Shown: positions 16,310 through 24,411 of the stretch, piece by piece | How the letters are laid out: each line of letters starts with the position of its first letter | How positions within the stretch are numbered: position 1 is the first letter of the stretch | Source: Lachnospiraceae bacterium UBA3273 | GTDB taxonomy: Bacteria > Bacillota > Clostridia > Lachnospirales > Lachnospiraceae | Length of the DNA stretch: 50,525 bases | Assembly: GCA_002362385.1 (NCBI GenBank) | Contig: DEUB01000072.1 | Span: forward strand, 1 to 50,525 | Direction of reading: 5' to 3' | Program-made: the position numbers and the translations under genes | Notes under the pieces: model-generated | What the model saw: only the letters and a program-made list of their open reading frames with translations | Databases searched by the model: none | What the model was told of the DNA's origin: nothing

Positions 16310-17548
16310 ATGAAAAAGATCTTAAAGAAATATACGGAAACCAATCTGGTGGTCCGGATCATCATCGGTCTGGCCATCGGTGCGGTAATGGGGCTGGCAG
16401 TCCCTTCATGGAGCGTTGTAGGCATTCTGGGAGATATTTTTGTTAATGCCCTGAAAGCGGTTGCACCGGTCCTGGTATTTGTCCTGGTCATCAGTTCTTT
16501 GGCCAATGCGGGAGCGGGGATCGGAAAGAAATTCCGGACGGTCATTTTTCTTTATATGCTGAGTACGCTGCTTGCGGCGTTTGTAGCTGTCATAGGCAGC
16601 GAGCTTTTTCCGGTAACCCTGTCCTTAACGCAGGCGGCAGCCGAAAATACGGCGCCGGAGGGCATCGGGGAAGTATTACAGACTTTGCTGTTAAATATGG
16701 TTTCCAATCCCGTAAAAGCCATAGGGGAGGCCAATTATATCGGCGTACTGACCTGGGCGGTGGTTTTTGGACTTTCGTTAAAGCAGCTGGCAGGGGAGAA
16801 TACCAAAAAAGTTCTTCAGGATGTTTCGGATGCGGTAACAAAGGCGGTCCACTGGGTCATCAACCTGGCGCCCTTTGGAATCATGGGTCTGGTATTTACA
16901 TCCGTATCGGAAAACGGAATGGGGATCTTTACCGATTACGGGAAACTGCTCTTGCTGCTCATAGGCTGTATGCTGGTAGTAGCGCTTGTGGTGGATCCCT
17001 TCATTGCATGGATCTGCTTAAGGGAGAATCCCTATCCCCTTGTTTTCAGGTGCTTTAAGGAAAGCGGCCTTACCGCCTTCTTTACCAGGAGCTCGGCGGC
17101 CAATATTCCCATCAATATGGCTTTATGTGAGAAACTGGGGCTTGACCGGGATGTTTATTCCGTTTCCATTCCGTTAGGAGCCACCATCAATATGGACGGC
17201 GCGGCCATTACCATAACGGTCATGACCCTTGCGGCAGCAAATACCATCGGGGTTCACGTGGACATCCCTACGGCGCTGTTTTTAAGCGTGATCGCCGCTC
17301 TGGGGGCATGCGGTTCTTCCGGTGTTGCCGGAGGCTCCCTTTTGCTGATCCCCATGGCCTGCTCATTATTTAATATAAGCAGCGATATTGCCATGCAGGT
17401 CGTAGGCATCGGCTTTATCATCGGCGTGGTGCAGGATTCCTTTGAAACGGCCATCAATTCTTCCGGGGATGTGCTCTTTGCGGCGACGGCGGAGTTTATG
17501 GAGTGGAAGAAAGAAGGAAGAACGCTTCCCTGGAAAAAGAAAAAATAG
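16310..17548 (+). CDS. sstT: Sodium:serine/threonine symporter SstT
   Basis: Inner-membrane Na+-coupled importer of Ser and Thr, of the dicarboxylate/amino acid:cation symporter (DAACS) family; 412 residues is the usual size. Evidence: the N-terminal NLVVRIIIGLAIGAVMGL, the serine-rich SSLANAGAG near the first reentrant region, FTRSSAANIPINMALCEKLG, and the family signature ATINMDGAAITITVMTLAAAN, then GACGSSGVAGGSLLLIPMAC. About eight hydrophobic helices plus two hairpins are visible. The AAAAGGAG site lies 8 nt before the ATG. It is transcribed alone from its own promoter or reads into the two-component genes 73 bp downstream, as no clear terminator follows. Confidence 0.92.
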   Translation: MKKILKKYTETNLVVRIIIGLAIGAVMGLAVPSWSVVGILGDIFVNALKAVAPVLVFVLVISSLANAGAGIGKKFRTVIFLYMLSTLLAAFVAVIGSELFPVTLSLTQAAAENTAPEGIGEVLQTLLLNMVSNPVKAIGEANYIGVLTWAVVFGLSLKQLAGENTKKVLQDVSDAVTKAVHWVINLAPFGIMGLVFTSVSENGMGIFTDYGKLLLLLIGCMLVVALVVDPFIAWICLRENPYPLVFRCFKESGLTAFFTRSSAANIPINMALCEKLGLDRDVYSVSIPLGATINMDGAAITITVMTLAAANTIGVHVDIPTALFLSVIAALGACGSSGVAGGSLLLIPMACSLFNISSDIAMQVVGIGFIIGVVQDSFETAINSSGDVLFAATAEFMEWKKEGRTLPWKKKK

Positions 17549-17621
17549 GAGAGCTTCTCTGAAAGAAGAAAAAGCAGGAGAGGTCCAACAGGAAGAGAAA
17601 GATATACGGGAGGTGTGCCGG

Positions 17622-18326
17622 ATGGCTAAGATTTTAATTGTGGAGGACGATAAGGAGATCGGCGGAATGCTGCAAAATTTTCTAAGGGCGGAAGGCTTTG
17701 AGACGGATATCGCCCCTGACGGAGAGATTGCCTGCCGGATATTTTTCCAAAAGGAATATGCCCTTATACTGTTAGACCTTATGATACCGAAGGTAAGCGG
17801 TATGGAGGTCATGAGAAGGATCAGGGAAAGAAGCATGGTTCCCATTATCATCATATCCGCTAAAGATACGGATTCGGACAAGACATTAGGACTTTCCCTG
17901 GGGGCGGATGATTATATCACGAAGCCCTTTTCCGTTTCGGAGGTTTTGGCAAGGATCAAGGCAAATATCCGGAGGAGCACGGAATATGCAAAAAAGGCGG
18001 AAGAAAAAGAGCGGATCGTTACCATGGGAAGCCTTTGTATGAATACAGGGGCTCATTCCGTAACGAAAAACGGAGAAAGAATAGAATTGACGGCCAAGGA
18101 ATTTGAGATACTGAGGCTTCTTATGGAAAATCCCCGGAAGGTCTACACGAAGGAGCAGATCTATTCCCTGATATGGAAGGACGCTTATCTGGGGGATGAA
18201 AATGCCGTAAACGTGCATATCAGCAGGCTGCGGGGAAAGATAGAGGACGATGTAAAAAATCCCCGGTACGTGGTAACGGTCTGGGGGATCGGATACAAGC
18301 TGGGAAATGAGGAGGAACTGTCATGA
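17622..18326 (+). CDS. OmpR/PhoB-family response regulator
   Basis: A two-domain DNA-binding regulator of 234 residues. Receiver domain: acidic pair Glu8/Asp9/Asp10 in IVEDD, phospho-acceptor Asp52 in LLDLMIPK, Thr/Ser switch in IIISAKD and Lys101 in YITKPF. C-terminal winged helix: ELTAKEFEILRLLMENPRKV, then NAVNVHISRLRGKI and VWGIGYKL. The start is ATG 17622 with GGGAGG 8 nt upstream; longer readings run into sstT in another frame. The stop overlaps the kinase start by 4 bp (ATGA). It probably controls the ABC transporter operon 1.8 kb downstream, whose promoter has direct repeats of the kind OmpR-type regulators bind. Confidence 0.92.
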   Translation: MAKILIVEDDKEIGGMLQNFLRAEGFETDIAPDGEIACRIFFQKEYALILLDLMIPKVSGMEVMRRIRERSMVPIIIISAKDTDSDKTLGLSLGADDYITKPFSVSEVLARIKANIRRSTEYAKKAEEKERIVTMGSLCMNTGAHSVTKNGERIELTAKEFEILRLLMENPRKVYTKEQIYSLIWKDAYLGDENAVNVHISRLRGKIEDDVKNPRYVVTVWGIGYKLGNEEELS

Positions 18327-19261
18327 GCGGGAATATCCTGAGTTTGTGCGTGATCCTGATCCTCTTGCTTATGATCGTTTTCCAGCGCCTTTTTATACGG
18401 CGCAAAAGGGAGAAGGAGCTTTCGGAAATAGCCCGGAAATTAGGGGATATTCTGGAAAAGGACAGCGACGAGAAGGTCATGGTCTTTACGGACGATAAGG
18501 CCCTTATGGATGTGGTGGGAGAGATCAACCGCCTTCTTTATGACAGGCAGAAGATAAAGGCGGGACGAAAGAGAGAGGAAGAGGCTTCCAAAAAAATGCT
18601 TTCCAATATTTCCCACGACATGAAAACGCCCCTTACGGTAATCCTTGGCTATCTGGAAATCCTCCGGCTGAAGGATCCGGAGGATGAGGCGCTAAAAAAA
18701 ACAGAGGAAAAGGCCAAACAGGTTCTGGAATTGATCAACCGTTTCTTTACCCTTGCAAAGCTGGAAGCCGGCGATACGGATATGGAGCTTACAAAATTTG
18801 CCGTTAACGAGCTGTGCAGGGAAAATGTGCTGGGCTATTATGATATATTACAGCAAAAGGATTTCCGGGTTGAGATCTCCATTCCCGAAAAAGCGGTCTA
18901 TGTCCGGGGAAATGAAGAAGCCGTCCAGAGGATATTGCAAAATCTCCTGTCCAATGCGCTCCGTTACGGAAGCGACGGAAAATATCTGGGACTTTTCTTA
19001 AGGGAAGAGGAAAACCATGTCTATATTGATGTTGCGGATAAAGGAAAGGGAATCGACAGGGAATCCGCAGCCCACGTCTTCGACCGCCTTTATACCATGG
19101 AGGATTCCCGCAACAGGGAGATCCAGGGCACCGGCCTGGGACTGACCATTGCAAAAAATCTTGCAAAAGCGATGGGCGGGGATATTATCCTAAACAGCAT
19201 TCCTTATAAAAAAACCGTTTTTACGGTTGAGTTATGTAAACCTGAAATACCTCCTATATAG
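18323..19261 (+). CDS. Sensor histidine kinase with a minimal sensor region
   Basis: A 312-residue HPK with a single N-terminal transmembrane helix (residues about 5-24) and no extracellular sensing domain. The cytosolic part has a linker, then the dimerisation domain with phospho-acceptor His98 in SNISHDMKTPLTV, and the ATPase domain with N-box QNLLSNALRY, G1 DKGKGI, F-box-like FDRLYT and G2 GTGLGLTIAK. Kinases of this plan, next to ABC exporters, often do not sense ligands themselves but respond through the transporter, as shown for BceS-type systems; this transfer is inference here. It is translationally coupled to the response regulator and followed after 161 bp by the ABC operon. Confidence 0.92.
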   Translation: MSGNILSLCVILILLLMIVFQRLFIRRKREKELSEIARKLGDILEKDSDEKVMVFTDDKALMDVVGEINRLLYDRQKIKAGRKREEEASKKMLSNISHDMKTPLTVILGYLEILRLKDPEDEALKKTEEKAKQVLELINRFFTLAKLEAGDTDMELTKFAVNELCRENVLGYYDILQQKDFRVEISIPEKAVYVRGNEEAVQRILQNLLSNALRYGSDGKYLGLFLREEENHVYIDVADKGKGIDRESAAHVFDRLYTMEDSRNREIQGTGLGLTIAKNLAKAMGGDIILNSIPYKKTVFTVELCKPEIPPI

Positions 19262-19350
19262 CATGGGATTCCCGGGACTTATCGGGCAGCCATAAAATGC
19301 TTTTTGCAGAATCTGCGCCGGGGACGGATATCCCGTGGAAATGAAAGGAA

Positions 19351-19396
19351 TTTGTAAGATTTGTGAAACGGTTTTGAAAATCACTTCCGCTATAAT
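19351..19396 (+). promoter_or_regulatory. Candidate activated promoter of the ABC operon
   Basis: A perfect TATAAT at 19391-19396 lacks a consensus -35 at 17 nt. Upstream lie two direct near-repeats, TTTGTAAG (19351-19358) and TTTGTGAA (19360-19367), as expected for tandem OmpR-type response-regulator binding before a poor -35. Confidence 0.45.
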
Positions 19397-19422
19397 GGCA
19401 TTATGAAAGGAGGCATCTTATT

Positions 19423-20352
19423 ATGTCTATTTTAGTACAGACCAATGACCTGACCAAAACCATTGGCGGAAAAGAACTGGTTTGCGACGTGAACCTTCAC
19501 TTGAAAAAGGGAGAGATCTACGGATTTTTGGGGCCTAACGGCGCAGGAAAGACTACGGTCATGAAAATGATTACCAACCTCTGGAAGCCTACAAAAGGTA
19601 CCATAGAGCTGTTTGGGGAAACCTTGGAGAAGGACTCCTACGAGGTGTTAAAAAGGATGAGGAGCATCATAGAATTTCCTGTTTTTTATGAACACATGAG
19701 CGGGAGGGAAAATCTGCAGCTTCATTGCGAATACCTGGGGTATTATGAAAAAGGATGCGTGGAAAACGCCCTGGAGATGTTAAGCCTGTCCGATGCGGCG
19801 GATAAGCCTGTAAAGAAATATTCCCTGGGCATGAAACAGAGGCTGGGCATAGCCAGGGAGGTTTTATCGCGCCCTGAGCTTTTAATACTGGACGAGCCTA
19901 CAAACGGGCTGGATCCTTCCGGTATGAAGCAGATACGGGATCTGTTTAAAATGCTTTGTAAGGAATACGGGATTACCATGATGATCTCCACCCACATTTT
20001 GTCGGAAATCGAAGGGATCGCAGATACGGTAGGAGTTATAAACCGCGGAAGGCTTAAGGAGGAGATCTCCATGAAAGAGATCAGGGAAAGGAATCTTTCT
20101 TATATAGAACTTTCCGTAAAAAATACAAAGAAAGCAGCCTATATCCTGACGGAAGGGTTAGGGCTTGACAATTTCAGGATCATGGACGAGCGTAATATCC
20201 GTATATATGAAGCCGGAGCTGCCGTAGGGGAGATCACAAAGGCATTGGCAGTGCAGGGAGCGGAGATCGACTTTATCGGGAAAAAGACGGAAACACTGGA
20301 AGACTATTTTTTGAAAATAACAAGGGAGGAGGATGAAAAATGTTTAAATTGA
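19423..20352 (+). CDS. ABC transporter ATPase, BcrA/LanF (bacitracin or lantibiotic resistance) type
   Basis: A 309-residue ABC-2-type ATPase. Walker A GPNGAGKTT, Q-loop-region IIEFPVFYEHMSGRENL, signature YSLGMKQRLGIARE, Walker B LLILDEPTNGLDPSG and switch His in ISTHILSEIEG. The EFPVFYEHM sequence and the C-terminal domain of about 85 residues fit the BcrA/LanF group, which exports antimicrobial peptides from the membrane. It overlaps the permease gene by 13 bp. It lies directly downstream of a two-component system, the usual context for inducible peptide-resistance transporters. Substrate unproven. Confidence 0.88.
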   Translation: MSILVQTNDLTKTIGGKELVCDVNLHLKKGEIYGFLGPNGAGKTTVMKMITNLWKPTKGTIELFGETLEKDSYEVLKRMRSIIEFPVFYEHMSGRENLQLHCEYLGYYEKGCVENALEMLSLSDAADKPVKKYSLGMKQRLGIAREVLSRPELLILDEPTNGLDPSGMKQIRDLFKMLCKEYGITMMISTHILSEIEGIADTVGVINRGRLKEEISMKEIRERNLSYIELSVKNTKKAAYILTEGLGLDNFRIMDERNIRIYEAGAAVGEITKALAVQGAEIDFIGKKTETLEDYFLKITREEDEKCLN

Positions 20353-21029
20353 TCAGACTGGAATGGAAGAAAAACAGGATCGGAAAGGATATCCGGAATG
20401 CGCTGATCCTTTTGTTCTGTCTTGGCTTTTTTGTATACGCTGTTGAGTTTTTTGGCATAACCGATGAAGATCCCGAGGCAAATTCCATAGGCATTTCCGC
20501 TTTTATAGAGCTGCTTGCCAATATGTCCTATATCGTATTCTGCGGCGCAATGCTGGCCTCTTATATTGTGAAGGCTTACAAAAACAAAACCATGAACCTG
20601 ATGTTTTCTTATCCTGTCAAAAGGCAGAAGATCCTTTTATCCCAGATGCTTGCGGTGTGGATCTTTAATTTTGCAGCTCTTGTGCTTACCAAGCTGGCCA
20701 TTTACGGCGTGATCCTTATAGGCAGCAGGCATAAGGGATATACTTATTCCATAGATTTCCATATGGGAGACTCCGGCTTTTATATCAGCCTTTTTGCCGG
20801 CTCTGCGGTCATGGTAAGCATCTGTTTTGCGGCGTTACTTGCGGGACTTATGATAAGATCCTCAAAAGCCGTTATCATTGCCTCCGTCCTTTTGATGTTT
20901 GTTACCCAGGGGAGCATCGGGAGCCTGACGCTTTCGGATAACGGGGGATTTTTTGCAATATTACTCCTTGTATCCGCTGTTTGTGTGGCGCTGTGCCTTG
21001 GCACTGTGGAAAAAAAGGATGTGCTTTAA
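20340..21029 (+). CDS. ABC-2 type permease, BcrB/LanE-like
   Basis: A 229-residue integral membrane protein with six hydrophobic segments (about residues 22-40, 58-82, 102-128, 150-175, 183-200, 207-223), the plan of BcrB and lantibiotic-immunity LanE/LanG permeases. A conserved-looking cytosolic loop, YKNKTMNLMFSYPVKRQKIL, is the usual ATPase contact in this family. The start overlaps the ATPase gene by 13 bp, and GGAGG lies just before it. Only one permease is present, so it would act as a homodimer, as BcrB is thought to. No immunity lipoprotein or peptide gene is nearby. Confidence 0.85.
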   Translation: MFKLIRLEWKKNRIGKDIRNALILLFCLGFFVYAVEFFGITDEDPEANSIGISAFIELLANMSYIVFCGAMLASYIVKAYKNKTMNLMFSYPVKRQKILLSQMLAVWIFNFAALVLTKLAIYGVILIGSRHKGYTYSIDFHMGDSGFYISLFAGSAVMVSICFAALLAGLMIRSSKAVIIASVLLMFVTQGSIGSLTLSDNGGFFAILLLVSAVCVALCLGTVEKKDVL

Positions 21030-21128
21030 GGAGTTCATAAAAATTTAACATATTTTTCTCTGAAAGATATTGACTAAGTGTCGGCTGACTGTTGTAGACT
21101 ATAATAAAAAAAGCAAGGAGAGGCTGCT

Positions 21129-21995
21129 ATGAAAGAAAAAGTGTATTTTTCCAGAACCATTACGCCGGAAAAGGTGTTGGAGCTTTTTAAGCTTGTGGAT
21201 AAACCCCTGACCGGTAAGGTTGCCATTAAACTGCATTCAGGAGAAACCGGAAACCAGAACTTTTTAAAGCCGGAATTCTGGAAGCCTGTGATCGACTATG
21301 TGGGCGGTACGGTAGTGGAGTGCAATACGGCCTACGAAGGGACCAGAAACACAACGGAGAAGCATTGGGAGACCATGAAGGAGCACGGCTGGAGTGAACA
21401 TTTTACAGTGGATATCATGGATGAGGAACAGCCGGATATGGTCCTTTCCATTGAGAACGGAAAGTGCATTCAGAAAAATTATGTGGGAAGCCATCTGGCA
21501 AATTACGATTCCATGCTGGTATTATCCCATTTTAAGGGGCATCCCATGGGCGGTTACGGCGGAGCCATCAAGCAGTTATCCATCGGTGTGGCGTCTTCCT
21601 ACGGAAAGGCTTATATCCACGGTGTGGGAAATGTAGATGATTTCTGGAATTCAGATCACGATTCTTTTCTGGAATCCATGGCTGATGCAGCAGCTTCCGT
21701 AGTGGATTATTTTAAAGGGAACATCGTTTATATCAATGTTATGAAAAATATGTCCGTGGACTGCGACTGCTGTGCGGTTGCGGAGGATCCCTGCATGAAG
21801 GATATCGGCATTCTGGCATCTAAGGACCCTATTGCCATTGACCAGGCGTGCCTGGATTTAGTCTATGGGGCGGATGATCCGGGGAGGGATCATTTGATCG
21901 AACGTATCGAATCCCGAAACGGCGTTCATACCATTGAGAGCGCACAAGCTTTAGGATATGGCATGCGGGAATATGAACTGGTAGAAGTGGAGTAG
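21129..21995 (+). CDS. DUF362 domain-containing protein
   Basis: A 288-residue protein of the DUF362 family: VAIKLHSGETGNQNFLKPE at the N-terminus, then LVLSHFKGHPMGGYGGAIKQLSIG, and a late IAIDQACLDLVYG segment. A Cys cluster, VDCDCCAVAEDPCMKDIG, may bind a metal or Fe-S cluster, but no ferredoxin domain follows, unlike many family members. No reaction is established for the group. The gene is 5 bp upstream of a LysR-type regulator and seems co-transcribed with it. A TATAAT at 21100-21105 lies 23 bp before the start but has no good -35, so the promoter may be activator-dependent. Confidence 0.85.
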   Translation: MKEKVYFSRTITPEKVLELFKLVDKPLTGKVAIKLHSGETGNQNFLKPEFWKPVIDYVGGTVVECNTAYEGTRNTTEKHWETMKEHGWSEHFTVDIMDEEQPDMVLSIENGKCIQKNYVGSHLANYDSMLVLSHFKGHPMGGYGGAIKQLSIGVASSYGKAYIHGVGNVDDFWNSDHDSFLESMADAAASVVDYFKGNIVYINVMKNMSVDCDCCAVAEDPCMKDIGILASKDPIAIDQACLDLVYGADDPGRDHLIERIESRNGVHTIESAQALGYGMREYELVEVE

Positions 21996-22000
21996 CTGCA

Positions 22001-22912
22001 ATGACCCTGAACCAATTAAATTATGCCATTACCGTGGCAAATGCCAATTCCATGAATGAGGCCGCCAGAAGCCTCTTTATTTCCCAGCCCAGTCTGTCCA
22101 CGGCGATCAAGGAGTTAGAGGAAGAGATCGGCATAGAGCTGTTCCACCGCACCAACAGGGGGATTTCCTTAACGCCGGAGGGAGAGGAATTTATGGGCTA
22201 TGCCAGACAGGTAACGGAACAGTACCGGCTCATAGAATCCAGGTATATCTCCAAGGAGAAGATCAAAAAGAAATTCGGCGTGTCCACCCAGCACTATACC
22301 TTTGCGGTAAATGCCTTTGTGGAAATGGTAAAGCAGTTCGGAATGGATGAATATGAATTTGCCATTCACGAGACAAAGACCTATGACGTCATAGAGGATG
22401 TAAAAAATTTCAAAAGTGAGATCGGCATTTTATATCTGAATGATTTTAACAGGAAGGTTTTGACCAAGCTGTTTCACGAGTATGACCTGGAATTTCATGA
22501 ACTGTTAGACTGCGGCATCTATGTTTATATGTGGAAGGGGCATCCTCTGGCGGATAAAGGGGAAATCGCATTGGAAGAGCTGGACGAATACCCCTGCCTG
22601 TCCTTTGAACAGGGGACTTATAATTCTTTTTATTTTGCGGAAGAGGTGTTGAGCACCTATGATTATAAACGGCTGATCAAGGCGAACGACAGGGCGACTT
22701 TGTTAAACCTTATGGTGGGATTAAAGGGATATACCCTTTGCTCAGGCATTATCTGTGAGGAATTAAACGGTCCGGACTACTGCGCCGTGAAACTGAAATC
22801 CGATGAAACCATGACCATAGGCTATCTTGTGCGAAAGGGCGTGGCCTTAAGCGAGCTGGGGCAGAAATATCTGGAGGAGATCGCAAAATACAAGGATAAA
22901 GCTATGGGATAA
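22001..22912 (+). CDS. LysR-family transcriptional regulator
   Basis: A 303-residue LTTR. The N-terminal winged helix is unmistakable: MTLNQLNYAITVANANSMNE, AARSLFISQPSLSTAIKELE, then GIELFHRTNRGISLTPEG. A long linker helix and a periplasmic-binding-like effector domain (about residues 90-295) follow. Unusually for an LTTR it is not divergent from its likely target but follows the DUF362 gene by 5 bp. The effector is not predictable. Its transcript ends at a strong hairpin 50 bp downstream. Confidence 0.93.
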   Translation: MTLNQLNYAITVANANSMNEAARSLFISQPSLSTAIKELEEEIGIELFHRTNRGISLTPEGEEFMGYARQVTEQYRLIESRYISKEKIKKKFGVSTQHYTFAVNAFVEMVKQFGMDEYEFAIHETKTYDVIEDVKNFKSEIGILYLNDFNRKVLTKLFHEYDLEFHELLDCGIYVYMWKGHPLADKGEIALEELDEYPCLSFEQGTYNSFYFAEEVLSTYDYKRLIKANDRATLLNLMVGLKGYTLCSGIICEELNGPDYCAVKLKSDETMTIGYLVRKGVALSELGQKYLEEIAKYKDKAMG

Positions 22913-22964
22913 GTCAGCCTGCTGCAAAGGGGCGGTTGAAGAAAGAAAAAAATGTTTTAAAAGG

Positions 22965-23007
22965 ACTGCACGTTATAGGATAAGGCTATAACGTGCAGTT
23001 TGTTTTA
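22965..23007 (+). terminator. Rho-independent terminator after the lysR-type gene
   Basis: A 14-bp perfect stem ACTGCACGTTATAG (22965-22978) / CTATAACGTGCAGT (22986-22999) with a 7-nt loop, followed by TTGTTTT. Confidence 0.9.
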
Positions 23008-23033
23008 TCTATGGCATTTTGCGGGATCATTTC

Positions 23034-23062
23034 TTGACAATTAACGGATAAGGTTTTATAAT
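23034..23062 (+). promoter_or_regulatory. Consensus sigma-A promoter of cysK
   Basis: TTGACA (23034-23039), 17-nt spacer, TATAAT (23057-23062): both hexamers match the consensus perfectly. Confidence 0.92.
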
Positions 23063-23078
23063 CAATTCATATCAATCC

Positions 23079-23097
23079 TAGTAAAAAAATAGGAATT
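23079..23097. promoter_or_regulatory. Candidate Rrf2 operator (sulfur motif) at cysK
   Basis: TAGTAAAAAAATAGGAATT, 17 nt downstream of the -10. The same 19-nt pattern lies below the -10 boxes of the cysteine desulfurase and metY genes (15 of 19 positions shared with each). A weak dyad TCCTA-N9-TAGGA spans it. Binding by the Rrf2-family protein two genes downstream is inferred. Confidence 0.6.
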
Positions 23098-23128
23098 AAT
23101 AACAGGAAAATTTTGGAGGAGAAATGAA

Positions 23129-24067
23129 ATGGGACAGATAAAAGAAAGCGCATCGGAATTGATCGGAGGAACACCCATACTGAAATTGAACCGCTACAGC
23201 GACAGGGCGGGAGTCACAGAGGCGGTGATCCTGGCAAAGCTTGAGTATTTAAATCCTGCAGGAAGCGTGAAGGACCGTATTGCCCTTGCCATGATAGAGG
23301 ATGCGGAAAAGAAAGGCGTTTTAAAGCCGGGGGCGACCATTATCGAGCCGACCTCAGGAAACACGGGAATCGGACTTGCGGCCGTTGCGGCGGCCAAGGG
23401 CTATAAAGCGATCCTGACGCTGCCCGATACCATGAGCGTGGAGAGGCGGAATCTTTTGGGAGCTTACGGCGCTGAGCTTGTCTTAACGGAAGGGGCAAAG
23501 GGCATGAAGGGCGCTATTGCTAAGGCGGAGGAGTTAAAGGAATCCATTCCGAGCTCCGTCATTTTGGGACAGTTTGTAAATCCTGCAAATCCTGCAGTCC
23601 ATAAAGCCACCACCGGACCGGAGATCTGGGAGCAGACGGAAGGAAAGGTAGATATTTTTGTGGCGGGCGTAGGTACCGGCGGGACAGTGACCGGCGTGGG
23701 AGAATATCTGAAGGAAAAAAATCCCCAGGTAAAAGTGGTAGCAGTGGAGCCTGCATCAAGCCCCGTATTATCAAAAGGAACTCCCGGGGCGCACAGAATT
23801 CAGGGGATCGGCGCCGGATTCGTGCCAGAGGTATTGAATACAAAGGTCTATGACGAAGTCATTGCCATTGAGAATGAGGACGCCTTTACAGAAGGGAAGG
23901 CCTTTGCTGTAAGCGAAGGGATCTTAGTGGGCATTTCATCAGGGGCGGCGTTGAAGGCGGCGGTCATTCTGGCAAAGAGGCCGGAAAATAAAGGAAAGAC
24001 CATTGTGGCCCTTCTGCCTGATTCGGGAGACCGTTATCTTTCCACGCCCTTATTTTCAAATAACTGA
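23129..24067 (+). CDS. cysK: O-acetylserine sulfhydrylase (cysteine synthase)
   Basis: PLP enzyme that makes cysteine from O-acetylserine and sulfide. The Schiff-base Lys48 is in NPAGSVKDRIA, the substrate loop is PTSGNTGIG, the PLP-phosphate loop is GVGTGGTVTGVG, and the C-terminal PDSGDRYLST ends the fold. 312 residues is the normal CysK length. GGAGGAG lies before the ATG. It has a consensus promoter and a putative regulatory motif, and heads a sulfur cluster with tcdA and an Rrf2-family regulator. A large hairpin lies 109 bp downstream. The serine O-acetyltransferase (cysE) is not in the window. Confidence 0.96.
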   Translation: MGQIKESASELIGGTPILKLNRYSDRAGVTEAVILAKLEYLNPAGSVKDRIALAMIEDAEKKGVLKPGATIIEPTSGNTGIGLAAVAAAKGYKAILTLPDTMSVERRNLLGAYGAELVLTEGAKGMKGAIAKAEELKESIPSSVILGQFVNPANPAVHKATTGPEIWEQTEGKVDIFVAGVGTGGTVTGVGEYLKEKNPQVKVVAVEPASSPVLSKGTPGAHRIQGIGAGFVPEVLNTKVYDEVIAIENEDAFTEGKAFAVSEGILVGISSGAALKAAVILAKRPENKGKTIVALLPDSGDRYLSTPLFSNN

Positions 24068-24175
24068 TAAAACCGATAAAAAATGCAGCGGAAAATTATG
24101 TGGCAGTATCGGTAAAATGATCATGGCGGAATAGGGGAAATACAATTCTGAAAAAGCGGTTTTATAAGGCCTGAA

Positions 24176-24276
24176 TGCTGTTGCAAAAGGACGGATATTT
24201 ATGCATGCGATCGTGGGATCAGCAGGGTCCACATCATTGAATGCGGAAAATCCGTCCTTTTGTAACGGCATTTTTT
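24176..24276 (+). ncRNA. Large structured hairpin downstream of cysK (terminator or small RNA)
   Basis: The 344-bp gap between cysK and tcdA holds one strong element: a stem of about 21 bp with few mismatches between 24176-24196 and 24250-24270 (perfect core AAAAGGACGGAT / ATCCGTCCTTTT), followed by a T-run. The 53-nt loop can fold further: GCAT near 24202 with ATGC at 24241, and GTGG/CCAC inside it. It may be the cysK terminator with an oversized loop, an attenuator for tcdA, a small RNA, or a miniature mobile element; no target duplication is evident. The rest of the gap shows nothing recognisable. Confidence 0.45.
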
Positions 24277-24411
24277 ATAAAAAGGAGAAAAGGAAAAAGT
24301 AAGAAACCGGGAGAAAGATTGACTTGCAGGGGAGAAATGTGTATCATGAAATCATATGGGATAACTATGAATAAAGTCCGGTTAAGGGATGCAGGGCAGG
24401 AGGATATATAA

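Noticed and set aside
23063..23128. T-box leader before cysK
   Set aside because: Too short for a T-box and lacking a specifier loop, T-box sequence or terminator.
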